A DNA stretch of 64,000 nucleotides from Aliiglaciecola sp. M165 (GCF_007197995.1 NZ_VKKH01000010.1:17452-81451); one strand, 5' to 3'. Counted from the stretch's first letter, positions 9,259 through 17,049 are shown. The notes: a model not told the origin generated them from the letters alone. Program-made: numbers and translations.

Positions 9259-9888
9259 ATGAAATTATTAGCAGTAAGTGTCAGTGCTCTTCTTCTATTA
9301 CAAGGTTGTTATTTAACGCCTGATTTTCAGGCCAAGGCAGACAGCACACAACAATCCTCCACGAGTAAAAAGTTTAGTGCTGTTCAATCAACTCAATCCC
9401 AGATCGCCATAGTTGAAGTAGATAAGTACATTAATGCAAAATTTGATAAACCAGCTTTTAAAGTTGTCATCGTCAATCAAGACCAACAACCCGTTGCTTT
9501 GAATTTAGCTGATATTAAAGTTTTAGCGGATGGACAGGAAGTGACAATTCTGGACCCGAAGTTAGCTAAAGCTGATAGGGAACGAATGGTTAAACTCATG
9601 ACGTCTAATGCAGGAAATCGGGGGACTCGTTCAGTCAACAGGGGGCCAAACGCAGGCTTTGCTCCTTTAGCAAACAATTCTACTGCGTATTCTGTTGGTT
9701 TAAGTAAAGATGTCAATTATAAGGAGTTTATTAGTCAACAGTTAACAGACACTGTTGTAAAGCCCATGCATACTTACTCTGGATATGTCACCCTGGACAG
9801 AGAAAACTTGGACGACGTCAAAGAGCTTCAAGTTTCTATGTATGTTGATTCAGAAGAACATGTTTTTAATATCGTACGAAACCATTAA
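9259..9888 (+). CDS. Putative lipoprotein of unknown function
   Basis: 209 aa with a lipoprotein signal peptide: MKLLAVSVSALLLLQGC, lipobox LLQGC with Cys17 as the predicted acylation site. The mature part has a Ser/Gln-rich linker (~25-45), then a mixed region with a beta-rich core (VVIVNQDQQPVALNLADIKVLADGQEV) that could form an immunoglobulin-like fold, and ends with YVDSEEHVFNIVRNH. I do not recognise the family. It is convergent with the ATP-grasp ligase gene of the peptide cluster; it lies on the opposite strand, so it is unlikely to belong to that operon. Confidence 0.75.
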   Translation: MKLLAVSVSALLLLQGCYLTPDFQAKADSTQQSSTSKKFSAVQSTQSQIAIVEVDKYINAKFDKPAFKVVIVNQDQQPVALNLADIKVLADGQEVTILDPKLAKADRERMVKLMTSNAGNRGTRSVNRGPNAGFAPLANNSTAYSVGLSKDVNYKEFISQQLTDTVVKPMHTYSGYVTLDRENLDDVKELQVSMYVDSEEHVFNIVRNH

Positions 9889-9915
9889 TCTAAGTATCTA
9901 AATAGAAAACTAAGG

Positions 9916-9939
9916 TCAGGAGCAGCGCACAGCTCCTGA
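9916..9939. terminator. Hairpin between convergent lipoprotein and ATP-grasp genes
   Basis: TCAGGAGC (9916-9923) and GCTCCTGA (9932-9939) form a perfect 8-bp stem with an 8-base loop. Weak T-rich tails follow on both strands, so it may stop transcription from both sides. Confidence 0.6.
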
Positions 9940-9967
9940 TACTTTATTGACGAGAATTACACATTTT

Positions 9968-10867
9968 TTAATGTGTTAATAACTTGAGTAAACTCTGAGT
10001 TAGCGGATACCCCGTGACGCGCTCAAAATGGATGAACATCGGGCTTGGGTTTGCTTCCAAAAATACGTATTCGCCATCTTCGTTCAAACGCCAATCGATG
10101 GCTGTCCATGCCATGCCAAAGCTTCGACAAATTTGTTTTGCTAATGCACACACTGAGTCTGGTAATTGAATAGGTATGTGCTGTGGATCATCTTCAAGTC
10201 TAAAATCTACTTTTTCGCTCAAAATTTGTGCACTGAAAATCTCATCACCAATAACGAACGTACGAATGTTGGTGCCCGAGACAAAGGATTGTATGGTAAC
10301 AGGAGCATACTTTAACACTGCGTTGAGTCGCGTTGTTTCCAACATTTCTGGGCCAACTAAAGTAGCATGTGCGCCGCCATAAACGGGCTTGAAAATACAT
10401 CTGTCGTGTCGCAGTGTGAAAGCGAGGATATCCTCAGCATTATTACCGATATAGGTGTCTGGGATCTGCGCACCCAAACGTTTTGCATGAGCCAACTGTC
10501 TAGGCTTTACTTTATGTTGGTCGAACACTTTCCATGAGTTCACCCAATGTATTTTATCTTCGTCCAAAAAAGTACGTAGAACGCTGCAACTATCACTCAT
10601 TGCAATTTGGTTGATTGGCGTATGGGTTCCGTTACCCAAAAGAGGTTGAGAAATGCTGCTCCAAAACACACTTTTGATCTCATCAAATCTGATGGCCTGA
10701 TCATGTAACAGTAGGCTCCCCTGTGAACTAGATGGGTTCCAGGAAATGCTCGATGAGGCAGGATACTGCGATGAATCAAACAGCACAGCCTGCTCACCTT
10801 GTTCATGACAGGTGTTAAGCATATGCAATGCGTGACAATCGTTTTTCGCACCAAGAATAATAATCAT
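9968..10867 (-). CDS. MvdD-like ATP-grasp peptide ligase (graspetide macrocyclase)
   Basis: 299 aa. The C-terminal two-thirds are an ATP-grasp fold: RCIFKPVYGGAH (~155-166, nucleotide Lys), GTNIRTFVIGDEIFSAQI (~198-215, the region equivalent to the DxR strand of microviridin ligases), MAWTAIDWRLNEDGEYVFLEANPSP (~253-278, with the metal-binding Glu/Asn of the FLExNPS motif) and a closing TGYPLTQSLL. The FLE-NPS / TG-P combination is characteristic of MvdC/MvdD/PsnB ligases, which join Thr/Ser or Lys side chains to Asp/Glu side chains of a precursor peptide. It lies 201 bp after a 60-aa precursor gene on the same strand and has its own strong AGGAGG site. RimK-like glutamate ligation is the alternative, but gene context favours graspetide formation. 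Confidence 0.85.
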   Translation of the reverse strand: MIIILGAKNDCHALHMLNTCHEQGEQAVLFDSSQYPASSSISWNPSSSQGSLLLHDQAIRFDEIKSVFWSSISQPLLGNGTHTPINQIAMSDSCSVLRTFLDEDKIHWVNSWKVFDQHKVKPRQLAHAKRLGAQIPDTYIGNNAEDILAFTLRHDRCIFKPVYGGAHATLVGPEMLETTRLNAVLKYAPVTIQSFVSGTNIRTFVIGDEIFSAQILSEKVDFRLEDDPQHIPIQLPDSVCALAKQICRSFGMAWTAIDWRLNEDGEYVFLEANPSPMFIHFERVTGYPLTQSLLKLLTH

Positions 10868-11032
10868 GCTGTGCTGCCTCCTTGCAACATAACTCTCGCC
10901 TTGAAAGGGAATAAATCACGGCTCCTACCTATAAAAGACCATTTTCAATATGACCATAGCTTCTATCTGGTTAATAAAGCGTAAAAATAAGCGATGCCGA
11001 GATTTCTTATGCAGGATTCGGGTTAATTAATA

Positions 11033-11060
11033 TTGGCTACTCTCAGAAGAAAGTAGCCAA
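11033..11060 (-). promoter_or_regulatory. Hairpin between precursor peptide gene and ligase gene
   Basis: TTGGCTACT (11033-11041) and AGTAGCCAA (11052-11060) form a perfect 9-bp stem with a 10-base loop, 8 bases past the precursor stop codon in the transcribed (minus) direction. No T-run follows. It could attenuate read-through or protect the precursor mRNA, raising precursor over ligase. Function inferred from position only. Confidence 0.5.
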
Positions 11061-11068
11061 AACGCCAG

Positions 11069-11251
11069 TTAGTAGCAAAAACCGCCGCCTTCTTCGCCTA
11101 TTGCCATGGTTGTGCCCATCGGAGGACGTTTTGTAGGCACGGGGCCGCCTTCTTTGCATTCGATAAGGATGATGTCTACGACTGTTCCTGCGCTAACTTT
11201 TTCAACCGTGTTCTCGGTTAATTCCATTTTATGTGTGAACGGATGTTCCAT
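11069..11251 (-). CDS. Graspetide (omega-ester/amide RiPP) precursor peptide
   Basis: 60 aa, ATG preceded by a strong AAGGAG at proper spacing. The N-terminal ~36 residues (MEHPFTHKMELTENTVEKVS onward, ending ECKEGG) look like a leader. The C-terminal part holds Thr40-KRPPMG-Thr47-Thr48-MAIG-Glu53-Glu54-GGG and ends FCY. Thr47-Thr48 and Glu53-Glu54 match the TTxxxxEE core described for plesiocin-type graspetides, in which two ester bonds link the Thr pair to the Glu pair as a hairpin. A peptidase site could follow Gly35-Gly36, but positions -4 and -7 do not fit the classical double-glycine leader well. It sits between the LuxR-type gene and the ATP-grasp ligase in one orientation. Product bioactivity (protease inhibition is known for relatives) is not predicted here. 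Confidence 0.85.
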   Translation of the reverse strand: MEHPFTHKMELTENTVEKVSAGTVVDIILIECKEGGPVPTKRPPMGTTMAIGEEGGGFCY

Positions 11252-11286
11252 TTCATTCTCCTTTGCATTGCTGCATTTTGTTTACA

Positions 11287-11303
11287 CTACACACCTTGTG
11301 TAG
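11287..11303. promoter_or_regulatory. Inverted repeat upstream of precursor gene, candidate operator
   Basis: CTACACA (11287-11293) - CCT - TGTGTAG (11297-11303) is a perfect 7-bp inverted repeat 36 bp upstream of the precursor start. Position and dyad symmetry suit a binding site for the adjacent LuxR-type HTH protein. This is inference; no other copy of the motif was found by eye. Confidence 0.45.
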
Positions 11304-11390
11304 TTGACGTAATTATGCGACAAATTGTTAGTTTTTTCCGCTTAAGAACGTCCAGTTTCAGGTCTAGAATTGTATTGTTCTAACACGGGA

Positions 11391-11612
11391 CTATGTTGTT
11401 TCGTACAGTTGCGGAAAAAGCGTTCTCAACATTTTCCGATTGTTCACTGATAACTTCTTAAAGATGTTTGTGCAGTGAAACTTAACCGTCCTCTCGCTAA
11501 TAAATAGCTGATCAGCAATCGAACGATTACTCAAACCCTGACATACTTTATCAGCAACCTGTTTTTCACGTTTCGAAAGTTTGTTTTGATACATTCCAAG
11601 TAAATTATCCAT
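11391..11612 (-). CDS. Small LuxR-type HTH regulator (HTH domain only)
   Basis: 73 aa. Nearly the whole protein is a LuxR/GerE C-terminal DNA-binding domain: LSKREKQVADKVCQGLSNRSIADQLFISERTVKFHCTNIFKKLSV, with the conserved recognition helix SERTVKFH and the LSxRExxV entry. There is no receiver, autoinducer or PAS domain, so activity must be controlled by expression level or a partner. It lies 11 bp after the exporter gene and 139 bp before the precursor gene on the same strand, making it the likely local regulator of the peptide cluster. Confidence 0.85.
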   Translation of the reverse strand: MDNLLGMYQNKLSKREKQVADKVCQGLSNRSIADQLFISERTVKFHCTNIFKKLSVNNRKMLRTLFPQLYETT

Positions 11613-11623
11613 AGTATTTTTCC

Positions 11624-13807
11624 TTAAATATTGGTTTTGGTGGTTTTTATCGACTCAGTAATATCAACTAACTGCCCATGCTCCATATGCAACACTATGT
11701 CTGCGTTGCTAATGGTTTGAGGACGGTGAGCAACAATTACTCGGGTCATCGATAACTGTTTAATGTGATTGTTAATAGCCATTTCGTTTTCGACATCTAA
11801 ATGGCTGGTGGCTTCATCCATAAATAGAATAGAGGGTTCTCTGTATAGAGCCCGTGCTAGCACTATCCGTTGTTTTTGTCCGCCACTTAGAGACGCACCC
11901 ATGTCTCCGACAAGTGTGTTGTATTGCATTCCCATTTGCATAATATCGTCGTGAATGCAGGCGAGGTTGGCGCAAAATACGATCCTCTGCATATCAATTT
12001 TGTTATCAAAGCAGGCGATATTGTCGGCAATGGTGCCATTGAGCAATTGGTCTTCTTGCAACACGCCAGCGATAGACTGCCGATAATTGGGCCGATGATT
12101 CAACAACACTTCATCAATCATTATTTGGCCTGTATTGGGTTGTAATAAGCCCATAAGGCATTTAAGTAATGTGGTTTTACCGCATCCGCTAGGGCCTGTG
12201 ATGGCAATGGTTTTTCCCTGAGGGATGATTAAGTTGAGGTTTGAAAAGACAGGTTCATCGAGTTCACTGTAAGCAAACCCAATACCATTGACATCTATCC
12301 GGCCTCGTATTTTTTCATCGCAATTAAATTCTTCATAAGACAGGGATTCAGATTCGACTAGCAAATCTTTAGGTGTATGAACAATGTCGGCAAGCCGGTT
12401 GAAATGCAGTTCAAGCATCCGAAATTCAATCCATTTTTCAATCAAGCTATCCATGGAAGAGATGAACCGACCTTTGTAGCTGACATAAGCGTATAACATA
12501 CCGACACTAAATAGGTTATTGGTCACAGCGATTGCTGCAAAGTAGATGATAAGTATGTTCTCGACTCCAAATAGAAACTTGTTCGCCGTATCAAAACCAA
12601 TATTCCATTTACTCAATCGAATGTTTTTATTCATCGCGTCGGCAAGTCTGTTTTGCCACTGACTTTGCCGCTCGGATTCTTTACCAAATAACTTTATGGT
12701 TTGTATGGCTCTCACAGACTCCATAAAATGGGTATTCTCTTTGGCTTGTGCCATGATGCTTTCTTCGCTCAATCGGCGAAGCGGCACGTAAAAGCTGTAT
12801 CTAAGAAATGCATACATGGCGACAACCGCCAAAGCAATAAAGGTGAGCTTGACGTCATAATAAAACATCACTAACAACGTCAGAATAGCCATAATCCCAT
12901 CGACAAACACAGTTACTAAGCCCGTGGTCAGCAAGTCTCTGATGTTTTGTAGAGAACCAAATCGAGAGACAATATCGCCCATATGTCGCTTGGTAAAATA
13001 GTCCATGGGTAAGCGGATTAGATGACGATAGACATTGGCAGCCATTTGAATATTGAGCCGACTGGACAGCCCCAATATTACAGTTTGACGCAAAAGGGTC
13101 GTTCCGGTATCTAAAATTAGAAGTAGACCAAAGCCCAGAGCCAATACAGTGAGTAGGTTGGTATCAGAGCGTAAAATTACATCGTCGACGACTGTCTGCA
13201 TGTAATAGGGGTGCACGATCGCGAACACTTGTAAAAAAATGGACAGGACAAATATCAATATTAAACTGCGTTTGATACCAATAATTTTGGACCAAAAATG
13301 TTTAAGTTTAAGCTGACTTTTTTGCTCGCCGGGTTCGAATTCTGAGGTTGGAGTTAGTTCTAACGCCACACCAGTAAACAATTTATCTACTTGTTCGAAA
13401 GTAAAACTGCGCTCTCCCAACGCAGGATCGTGTACTACGATCTTGTCTTTGAAAACCCGTTTAAGAACAACAAAATGTTTCATTTCCCAGTGTAAAATAC
13501 AAGGTGTCTGAAGTTGTGATAGTTGGTCAATTTCGAGTCGTAATGCCCTGGATGCTAATGACATTCTCGAGGCAATTTTCATGATTTGCTTGAGCGTTGT
13601 GCCATGGGCAGATATCGAAAAGCGTCTCCTTAACGACGACAAGTCGATTTGATAGCCATAGTAGGCGCTTACCATTGCAAGGCAAGCTAATCCGCATTCC
13701 GCAGCTTCGGATTGTAAAATAATCGGCAGCGAACTGGCGCGGTCAAATTTAAGTAGTTGTTCGGGATGCGACTCTTTATCTTCAGATTGGATATGGGTTG
13801 CACTCAT
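11624..13807 (-). CDS. Peptidase-containing ABC transporter (C39 bacteriocin exporter)
   Basis: 727 aa in three parts. Residues ~27-150 are a C39 cysteine peptidase: Gln32 (oxyanion), Cys38 in AECGLACL, His111 in KHFVV and Asp127 in VVHDPALG are all present, so it should be active. Residues ~170-470 are a six-helix ABC exporter membrane domain. Residues ~495-727 are the ATPase: Walker A GPSGCGKTT (~537), signature LSGGQKQR, Walker B ILFMDEATSHLD and the switch His in VAHRP. Such exporters remove leader peptides at double-Gly sites while pumping the core out (CvaB/RaxB-like). Its start overlaps the stop of the HlyD-type gene by 4 bases. In this cluster it should export and possibly trim the graspetide. 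Confidence 0.95.
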   Translation of the reverse strand: MSATHIQSEDKESHPEQLLKFDRASSLPIILQSEAAECGLACLAMVSAYYGYQIDLSSLRRRFSISAHGTTLKQIMKIASRMSLASRALRLEIDQLSQLQTPCILHWEMKHFVVLKRVFKDKIVVHDPALGERSFTFEQVDKLFTGVALELTPTSEFEPGEQKSQLKLKHFWSKIIGIKRSLILIFVLSIFLQVFAIVHPYYMQTVVDDVILRSDTNLLTVLALGFGLLLILDTGTTLLRQTVILGLSSRLNIQMAANVYRHLIRLPMDYFTKRHMGDIVSRFGSLQNIRDLLTTGLVTVFVDGIMAILTLLVMFYYDVKLTFIALAVVAMYAFLRYSFYVPLRRLSEESIMAQAKENTHFMESVRAIQTIKLFGKESERQSQWQNRLADAMNKNIRLSKWNIGFDTANKFLFGVENILIIYFAAIAVTNNLFSVGMLYAYVSYKGRFISSMDSLIEKWIEFRMLELHFNRLADIVHTPKDLLVESESLSYEEFNCDEKIRGRIDVNGIGFAYSELDEPVFSNLNLIIPQGKTIAITGPSGCGKTTLLKCLMGLLQPNTGQIMIDEVLLNHRPNYRQSIAGVLQEDQLLNGTIADNIACFDNKIDMQRIVFCANLACIHDDIMQMGMQYNTLVGDMGASLSGGQKQRIVLARALYREPSILFMDEATSHLDVENEMAINNHIKQLSMTRVIVAHRPQTISNADIVLHMEHGQLVDITESIKTTKTNI

Positions 13808-15060
13808 TGCAGTCTACCTCGCAAACTCATCAGTGGTTCTAAAATCCATTCCAATAAACTGCGCTCACTCAATTTGATATTGCCAGTCAGAGTCATCCCC
13901 GATTTTAGCTGTAAGGTCTTGCCGTAAGCTTCAACCGATGCGGAGTTGAGATTGGCGTGTACGAGGTAAACAGGTTCGTTGAATTGTATTGGCACAGAAT
14001 TAACTTCGTTCGGAAGCAACACTGTTGTAGATACCTGAATCACTTCGGCTTGATACAAACCAAACTTCTGATAAGGAAAGGCATCATAGCGAACTTCAAT
14101 TTCTTGACCCGCCTCAATGAACCCAGCTGCTTTGACCGGGATCAGCAGTTTGGCAATGATTTGGCTGTTGTTAGGCATGATTGACAATAGCGGCATTGAA
14201 GCGTTGACTTGCTGCCCTTCTTTGGCATGAAGGTTACTCACTACACCGTCATTGTTGGCTTTTAAAACGTATTCCTTCTGACCGCGCATCTGGGCGATTT
14301 GTAACGCCAGATCACTGAGTTTTACTCTCAATTGTGCCTCGTTATCCTTCTGACTGTATGGCAATACTTTTAATCTGCTACTGAGCAAATCTAATTGATT
14401 TTGACGATTGATTTGTTCTCGAACTAGGCGTTGTTCATCATTTTCCAAAGCCAATTGTTGTTCTAGCAAATTGTCCATTTCAACATCTGTAATATGACCA
14501 CGCTGATTCATCAGCTGAAAGTTTTTTAAGCGAGTCACAACCAAATCCTGCCTTGCTTTGAGCGTTGCAATTTGTTCGCTTATCCCTTCAAGTTCGGCCT
14601 CTATCGCGTGCAGTTCTTGTTGTGTGTTTGCTATTTCTATGCTGTTTTTGGATTGCATCCTAAGTAATTGCGCGTTAAGAAGTTCATCCTGCTTTTGGTA
14701 TTCTTCGAGCAAGGTGTTTTCCACGCTATATCCGTTAACCATGGTGCGGCCGCGATTAACAACTACTAGAGGATCTCCAACTTTCACTTCTTGACCTTCA
14801 GAAACAAGCAACTTACTCACGTGTCCAGAAGCATCGTGAGCATAGACTTTACTGATACCATTGGTGGGCTCTAACCAGCCCGTTACAGATTCTTGTCGGG
14901 CATATTGGCTATTTACCAACCAGGCAAAAACCGCAACCAACCAGAGTAAAACAAAAATCGCAGCCACCACATGCGGGAGTGAGGGAGTTAACAAAACCTC
15001 TCCGTGTAGCCGATCTTTTTGATGCTCGATAGCATTTTGTCTAAATAAACTCTGTTGCAC
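13804..15060 (-). CDS. HlyD-family membrane fusion (periplasmic adaptor) protein
   Basis: 418 aa from a GTG (15058-15060) with AGGAAG upstream. A short cytoplasmic N-terminus and one membrane segment (~31-50, VVAAIFVLLWLVAVFAWLV) are followed by a split lipoyl/biotinyl domain (ASGHVSKLLVSEGQEVKVGDPLVVV), a long periplasmic coiled-coil hairpin (~110-245), the second lipoyl half (NNDGVVSNLHAKEGQQVNAS) and a beta-barrel domain. It bridges the inner-membrane C39 exporter to an outer-membrane channel such as TolC, which is not encoded here. First recognised gene of the peptide cluster. Confidence 0.92.
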   Translation of the reverse strand: MQQSLFRQNAIEHQKDRLHGEVLLTPSLPHVVAAIFVLLWLVAVFAWLVNSQYARQESVTGWLEPTNGISKVYAHDASGHVSKLLVSEGQEVKVGDPLVVVNRGRTMVNGYSVENTLLEEYQKQDELLNAQLLRMQSKNSIEIANTQQELHAIEAELEGISEQIATLKARQDLVVTRLKNFQLMNQRGHITDVEMDNLLEQQLALENDEQRLVREQINRQNQLDLLSSRLKVLPYSQKDNEAQLRVKLSDLALQIAQMRGQKEYVLKANNDGVVSNLHAKEGQQVNASMPLLSIMPNNSQIIAKLLIPVKAAGFIEAGQEIEVRYDAFPYQKFGLYQAEVIQVSTTVLLPNEVNSVPIQFNEPVYLVHANLNSASVEAYGKTLQLKSGMTLTGNIKLSERSLLEWILEPLMSLRGRLQ

Positions 15061-15085
15061 GTCACTTCCTATCGATTTTTATACA

Positions 15086-15116
15086 GAGCCCTTCCTAAAA
15101 AGCGGGTTTTGGGCTC
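15086..15116. promoter_or_regulatory. Hairpin in the 5' region of the HlyD-type gene
   Basis: GAGCCC (15086-15091) pairs with GGGCTC (15111-15116) around an A/T- and C/G-containing loop, 26 bases ahead of the GTG start. It might be a leader structure or the terminator of something upstream; no clean T-run on the minus strand. Confidence 0.3.
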
Positions 15117-15187
15117 ATTACTTATGAATAATTCCTTCCATGGATTTACTGCTCCATTTGCAAAAAATACATGTAGACGTCACCTCT

Positions 15188-15400
15188 TCATGTGAGCGGA
15201 TCTTCCGTGACGATGCAGAGCAAGTCTGAAAGATTGTCGACATTATGCTTTCTTGCGTAAGCTTCCTTACTTTTTTGCCACATTGGCATTCTTCCGTGTT
15301 GCTTCCGTGCGTACCTGTGTCGATATCCTGTGCCGTCCTGGCGAGCAAAATATTTGACATAGCGCGTTAAGCGCAGGAAAAGTTCCTTTTTAATTTCCAT
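15188..15400 (-). CDS. Small basic ORF of unknown function (doubtful)
   Basis: 70 aa from ATG 15398-15400, Arg/Lys/Tyr-rich (RLTRYVKYFARQDGTG, then RHRYARKQHG), ending EDPLT. It is in the same orientation as, and 127 bp ahead of, the HlyD-type gene, but it has no convincing ribosome site. An overlapping 80-aa frame exists in the same place. I do not recognise it; it could be a small cluster gene, a remnant of a mobile element (repeats lie just upstream), or chance. Confidence 0.25.
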   Translation of the reverse strand: MEIKKELFLRLTRYVKYFARQDGTGYRHRYARKQHGRMPMWQKSKEAYARKHNVDNLSDLLCIVTEDPLT

Positions 15401-15489
15401 TTAGAAACGTTGACTTAACATCCTTGAAAAGTCGGTCGTTTTCCTTAACGACGTAATGAGAATATCTAAGGGTGTGAAAAACGCGTTAC

Positions 15490-15614
15490 AAATTTGGGGC
15501 ATGAAGATACACATATGGGACACGGGTGCTTAAAACGCAGATTATTGGGGATAAATAACAAAGACTAGCAATTTTGGGGAGATAATTAGCACATTTGGGA
15601 CATCCGTCCCAAAT
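15490..15614. repeat. Cluster of TTTGGG(G/A)-type short repeats ending in a perfect palindrome
   Basis: Five related words occur within 110 bp: TTTGGGGCAT (~15493), ATATGGGACAC (~15513), TATTGGGGAT (~15543), TTTTGGGGAGAT (~15572) and ATTTGGGAC (15593-15601). The last faces GTCCCAAAT (15606-15614) across a 4-base loop, giving a perfect 9-bp hairpin. No coding region accounts for them. Confidence 0.55.
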
Positions 15615-15640
15615 CGGTGGATAGAGCGACTTAGATCAAT

Positions 15641-15949
15641 TTAAAACTTCAGTTTTCCGGTTAAAATATCCTTGAACATGATCCAGTCGGCAACAAAACT
15701 ATAGAGCGGGTAGGTAAAGGTTGCAGGCCTATTCTTTTCAAAGAAAAAGTGTCCAACCCAAGCAAACCCATATCCTAAAATTGGAAGAAGCCACAACAAC
15801 ACCCATTGTTGGCTGAATAAAATGTAACCTAGCAAGACTAATATTAGCGAAGAACCTATGAAGTGCAGACGTCTACAGGTAACGTTTTGATGCTCCTGCA
15901 AATAAAAAGGGTAAAATTCAGAAAAGCTTTTATATTGTTTTTCACTCAT
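15641..15949 (-). CDS. DUF962 (Mpo1-like) membrane protein
   Basis: 102 aa. The sequence FSEFYPFYLQEHQNVTCRRLHFIGSSLILVL, GFAWVGHFFFEKNRPATFTYPLYSFVADWIMF carries the family's conserved Tyr-x4-His-x-N, H-F-x-G and W-x2-H-F-x2-E-x-N-x-P motifs. Three to four membrane helices are predicted. Yeast Mpo1 in this family is an Fe(II)-dependent alpha-oxygenase of 2-hydroxy fatty acids; the bacterial role is not settled. Monocistronic, divergent from cnoX. Confidence 0.88.
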   Translation of the reverse strand: MSEKQYKSFSEFYPFYLQEHQNVTCRRLHFIGSSLILVLLGYILFSQQWVLLWLLPILGYGFAWVGHFFFEKNRPATFTYPLYSFVADWIMFKDILTGKLKF

Positions 15950-16142
15950 GGGGAACTCACAATTTATTAGTTTGCGTAACTCACTGATTAAGCTAACACA
16001 TCAAAGCGATAGATATTGTCGCGAAATTGACAATTGGGATTTGCGCCAATATAACAAGCACAAATCGACATTGGTAGTGTTGGGTTTTCTGTGTAGTATC
16101 CCCACATCATTGCCATTAAACCGAATTCAAAAAGAGTGATAA

Positions 16143-16988
16143 ATGCACAACACCGTGAATCTGAATATTGAGAATTTTCAGGATGTTATTCTTGAACAGT
16201 CAAAACACAAACATATTTTAGTTGATTTTTGGGCTCCCAATTTAGAAATGTGCGAGCAATTATCGCCGATACTGGAGAAATTAGCCGCACAGCATAGCGA
16301 GCACCTTATCTACGCCCGCGTTAATTGCGAACAAGAACAACAAATAGCGGGTCAATTTGGTATTCAAAGTTTGCCCACGGTCATTTTAGTCAAAGACGGA
16401 CAACCGGTAGATGGTTTTGCTGGCCCAATGATGGAAGAGCAAATCCAAGAGTTGTTGGAAAAACATCTGCCCAATGCTGAAGATGGCTTATACGAGAAAG
16501 CTGTGGCGTATATTAATCAAGGAGACTACCAAAACGCCTTTACCACTGCGAAACAAGCCCATGACTTAGACGCACAGCGTGTTGATATTAGACTTGTATT
16601 GGCCGATTGTTATGTTGAATTAGGGAATGTCAATCAAGCCAAAGAGCTCCTAGAACCCATTACATTGGTGGACCAAAATGGGTACTACCACAGTGTATTA
16701 GGTAAGATTGAATTGGCAGAACAGGCTGCGGAATCCCCGGAAATCAAGCAGTTACAAGAGCAGTTAGTACAGAACCCAGATGATTTACAAATTAAAGTCG
16801 ATTTGGCTATTCAACTACACCAGGCTAACAAAGCGGAAGACGCACTAGATTTGTTATTTAGTGTTTTACGAAAAGACTTGGGTTTTGGCGACGCGCGAAA
16901 GTTCACTTTGGACATCATTAATGCAATGCCAGATGGAGACCCTTTAAAATCTGCAGCTCGGCGCAAAATGTACAGTCTACTGTATTAA
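16143..16988 (+). CDS. cnoX: Thioredoxin-TPR co-chaperone (CnoX/YbbN)
   Basis: 281 aa. The thioredoxin-fold N-terminus (VDFWAPNLEMCEQLSPILEKLA) lacks the CxxC active site: the first Cys is replaced (NLEMC), as in E. coli CnoX (YbbN), where the motif is SxxC and no reductase activity remains. TPR repeats follow from about residue 115 (GLYEKAVAYINQGDYQNAFTTAKQAHDLD ...). The known role of the family is holding oxidised or unfolding proteins and transferring them to GroEL/DnaK. Length matches E. coli (~284 aa). Confidence 0.9.
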   Translation: MHNTVNLNIENFQDVILEQSKHKHILVDFWAPNLEMCEQLSPILEKLAAQHSEHLIYARVNCEQEQQIAGQFGIQSLPTVILVKDGQPVDGFAGPMMEEQIQELLEKHLPNAEDGLYEKAVAYINQGDYQNAFTTAKQAHDLDAQRVDIRLVLADCYVELGNVNQAKELLEPITLVDQNGYYHSVLGKIELAEQAAESPEIKQLQEQLVQNPDDLQIKVDLAIQLHQANKAEDALDLLFSVLRKDLGFGDARKFTLDIINAMPDGDPLKSAARRKMYSLLY

Positions 16989-17003
16989 ATTGTTGAATAA
17001 GTA

Positions 17004-17035
17004 AGGTTGTGATTACCAAGGGGTAAGCGCAACCT
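17004..17035. terminator. Hairpin between convergent cnoX and gppA
   Basis: AGGTTGTG-A-TTACC / GGTAA-G-CGCAACCT (17004-17035) forms a long stem-loop with one G-T pair, one mismatch and a 4-base loop, 15 bases past either stop codon. No strong T-run; likely a shared 3' barrier. Confidence 0.5.
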
Positions 17036-17049
17036 GAAAACTCTTTAAC

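Noticed and set aside
9259..9888. Lipoprotein as part of the graspetide cluster (immunity or target)
   Set aside because: Opposite strand, convergent, separated by a bidirectional hairpin; no feature links it to the peptide.
15118..15360. 80-aa minus-strand ORF overlapping the doubtful 70-aa ORF
   Set aside because: Ser/Cys-rich chance-like translation with no family resemblance; overlaps an alternative frame. Neither is convincing, and this is the weaker one.
15948..16139. 63-aa plus-strand ORF ahead of cnoX
   Set aside because: No ribosome site, starts inside the DUF962 start codon region, composition unlike a protein; likely the cnoX upstream region.
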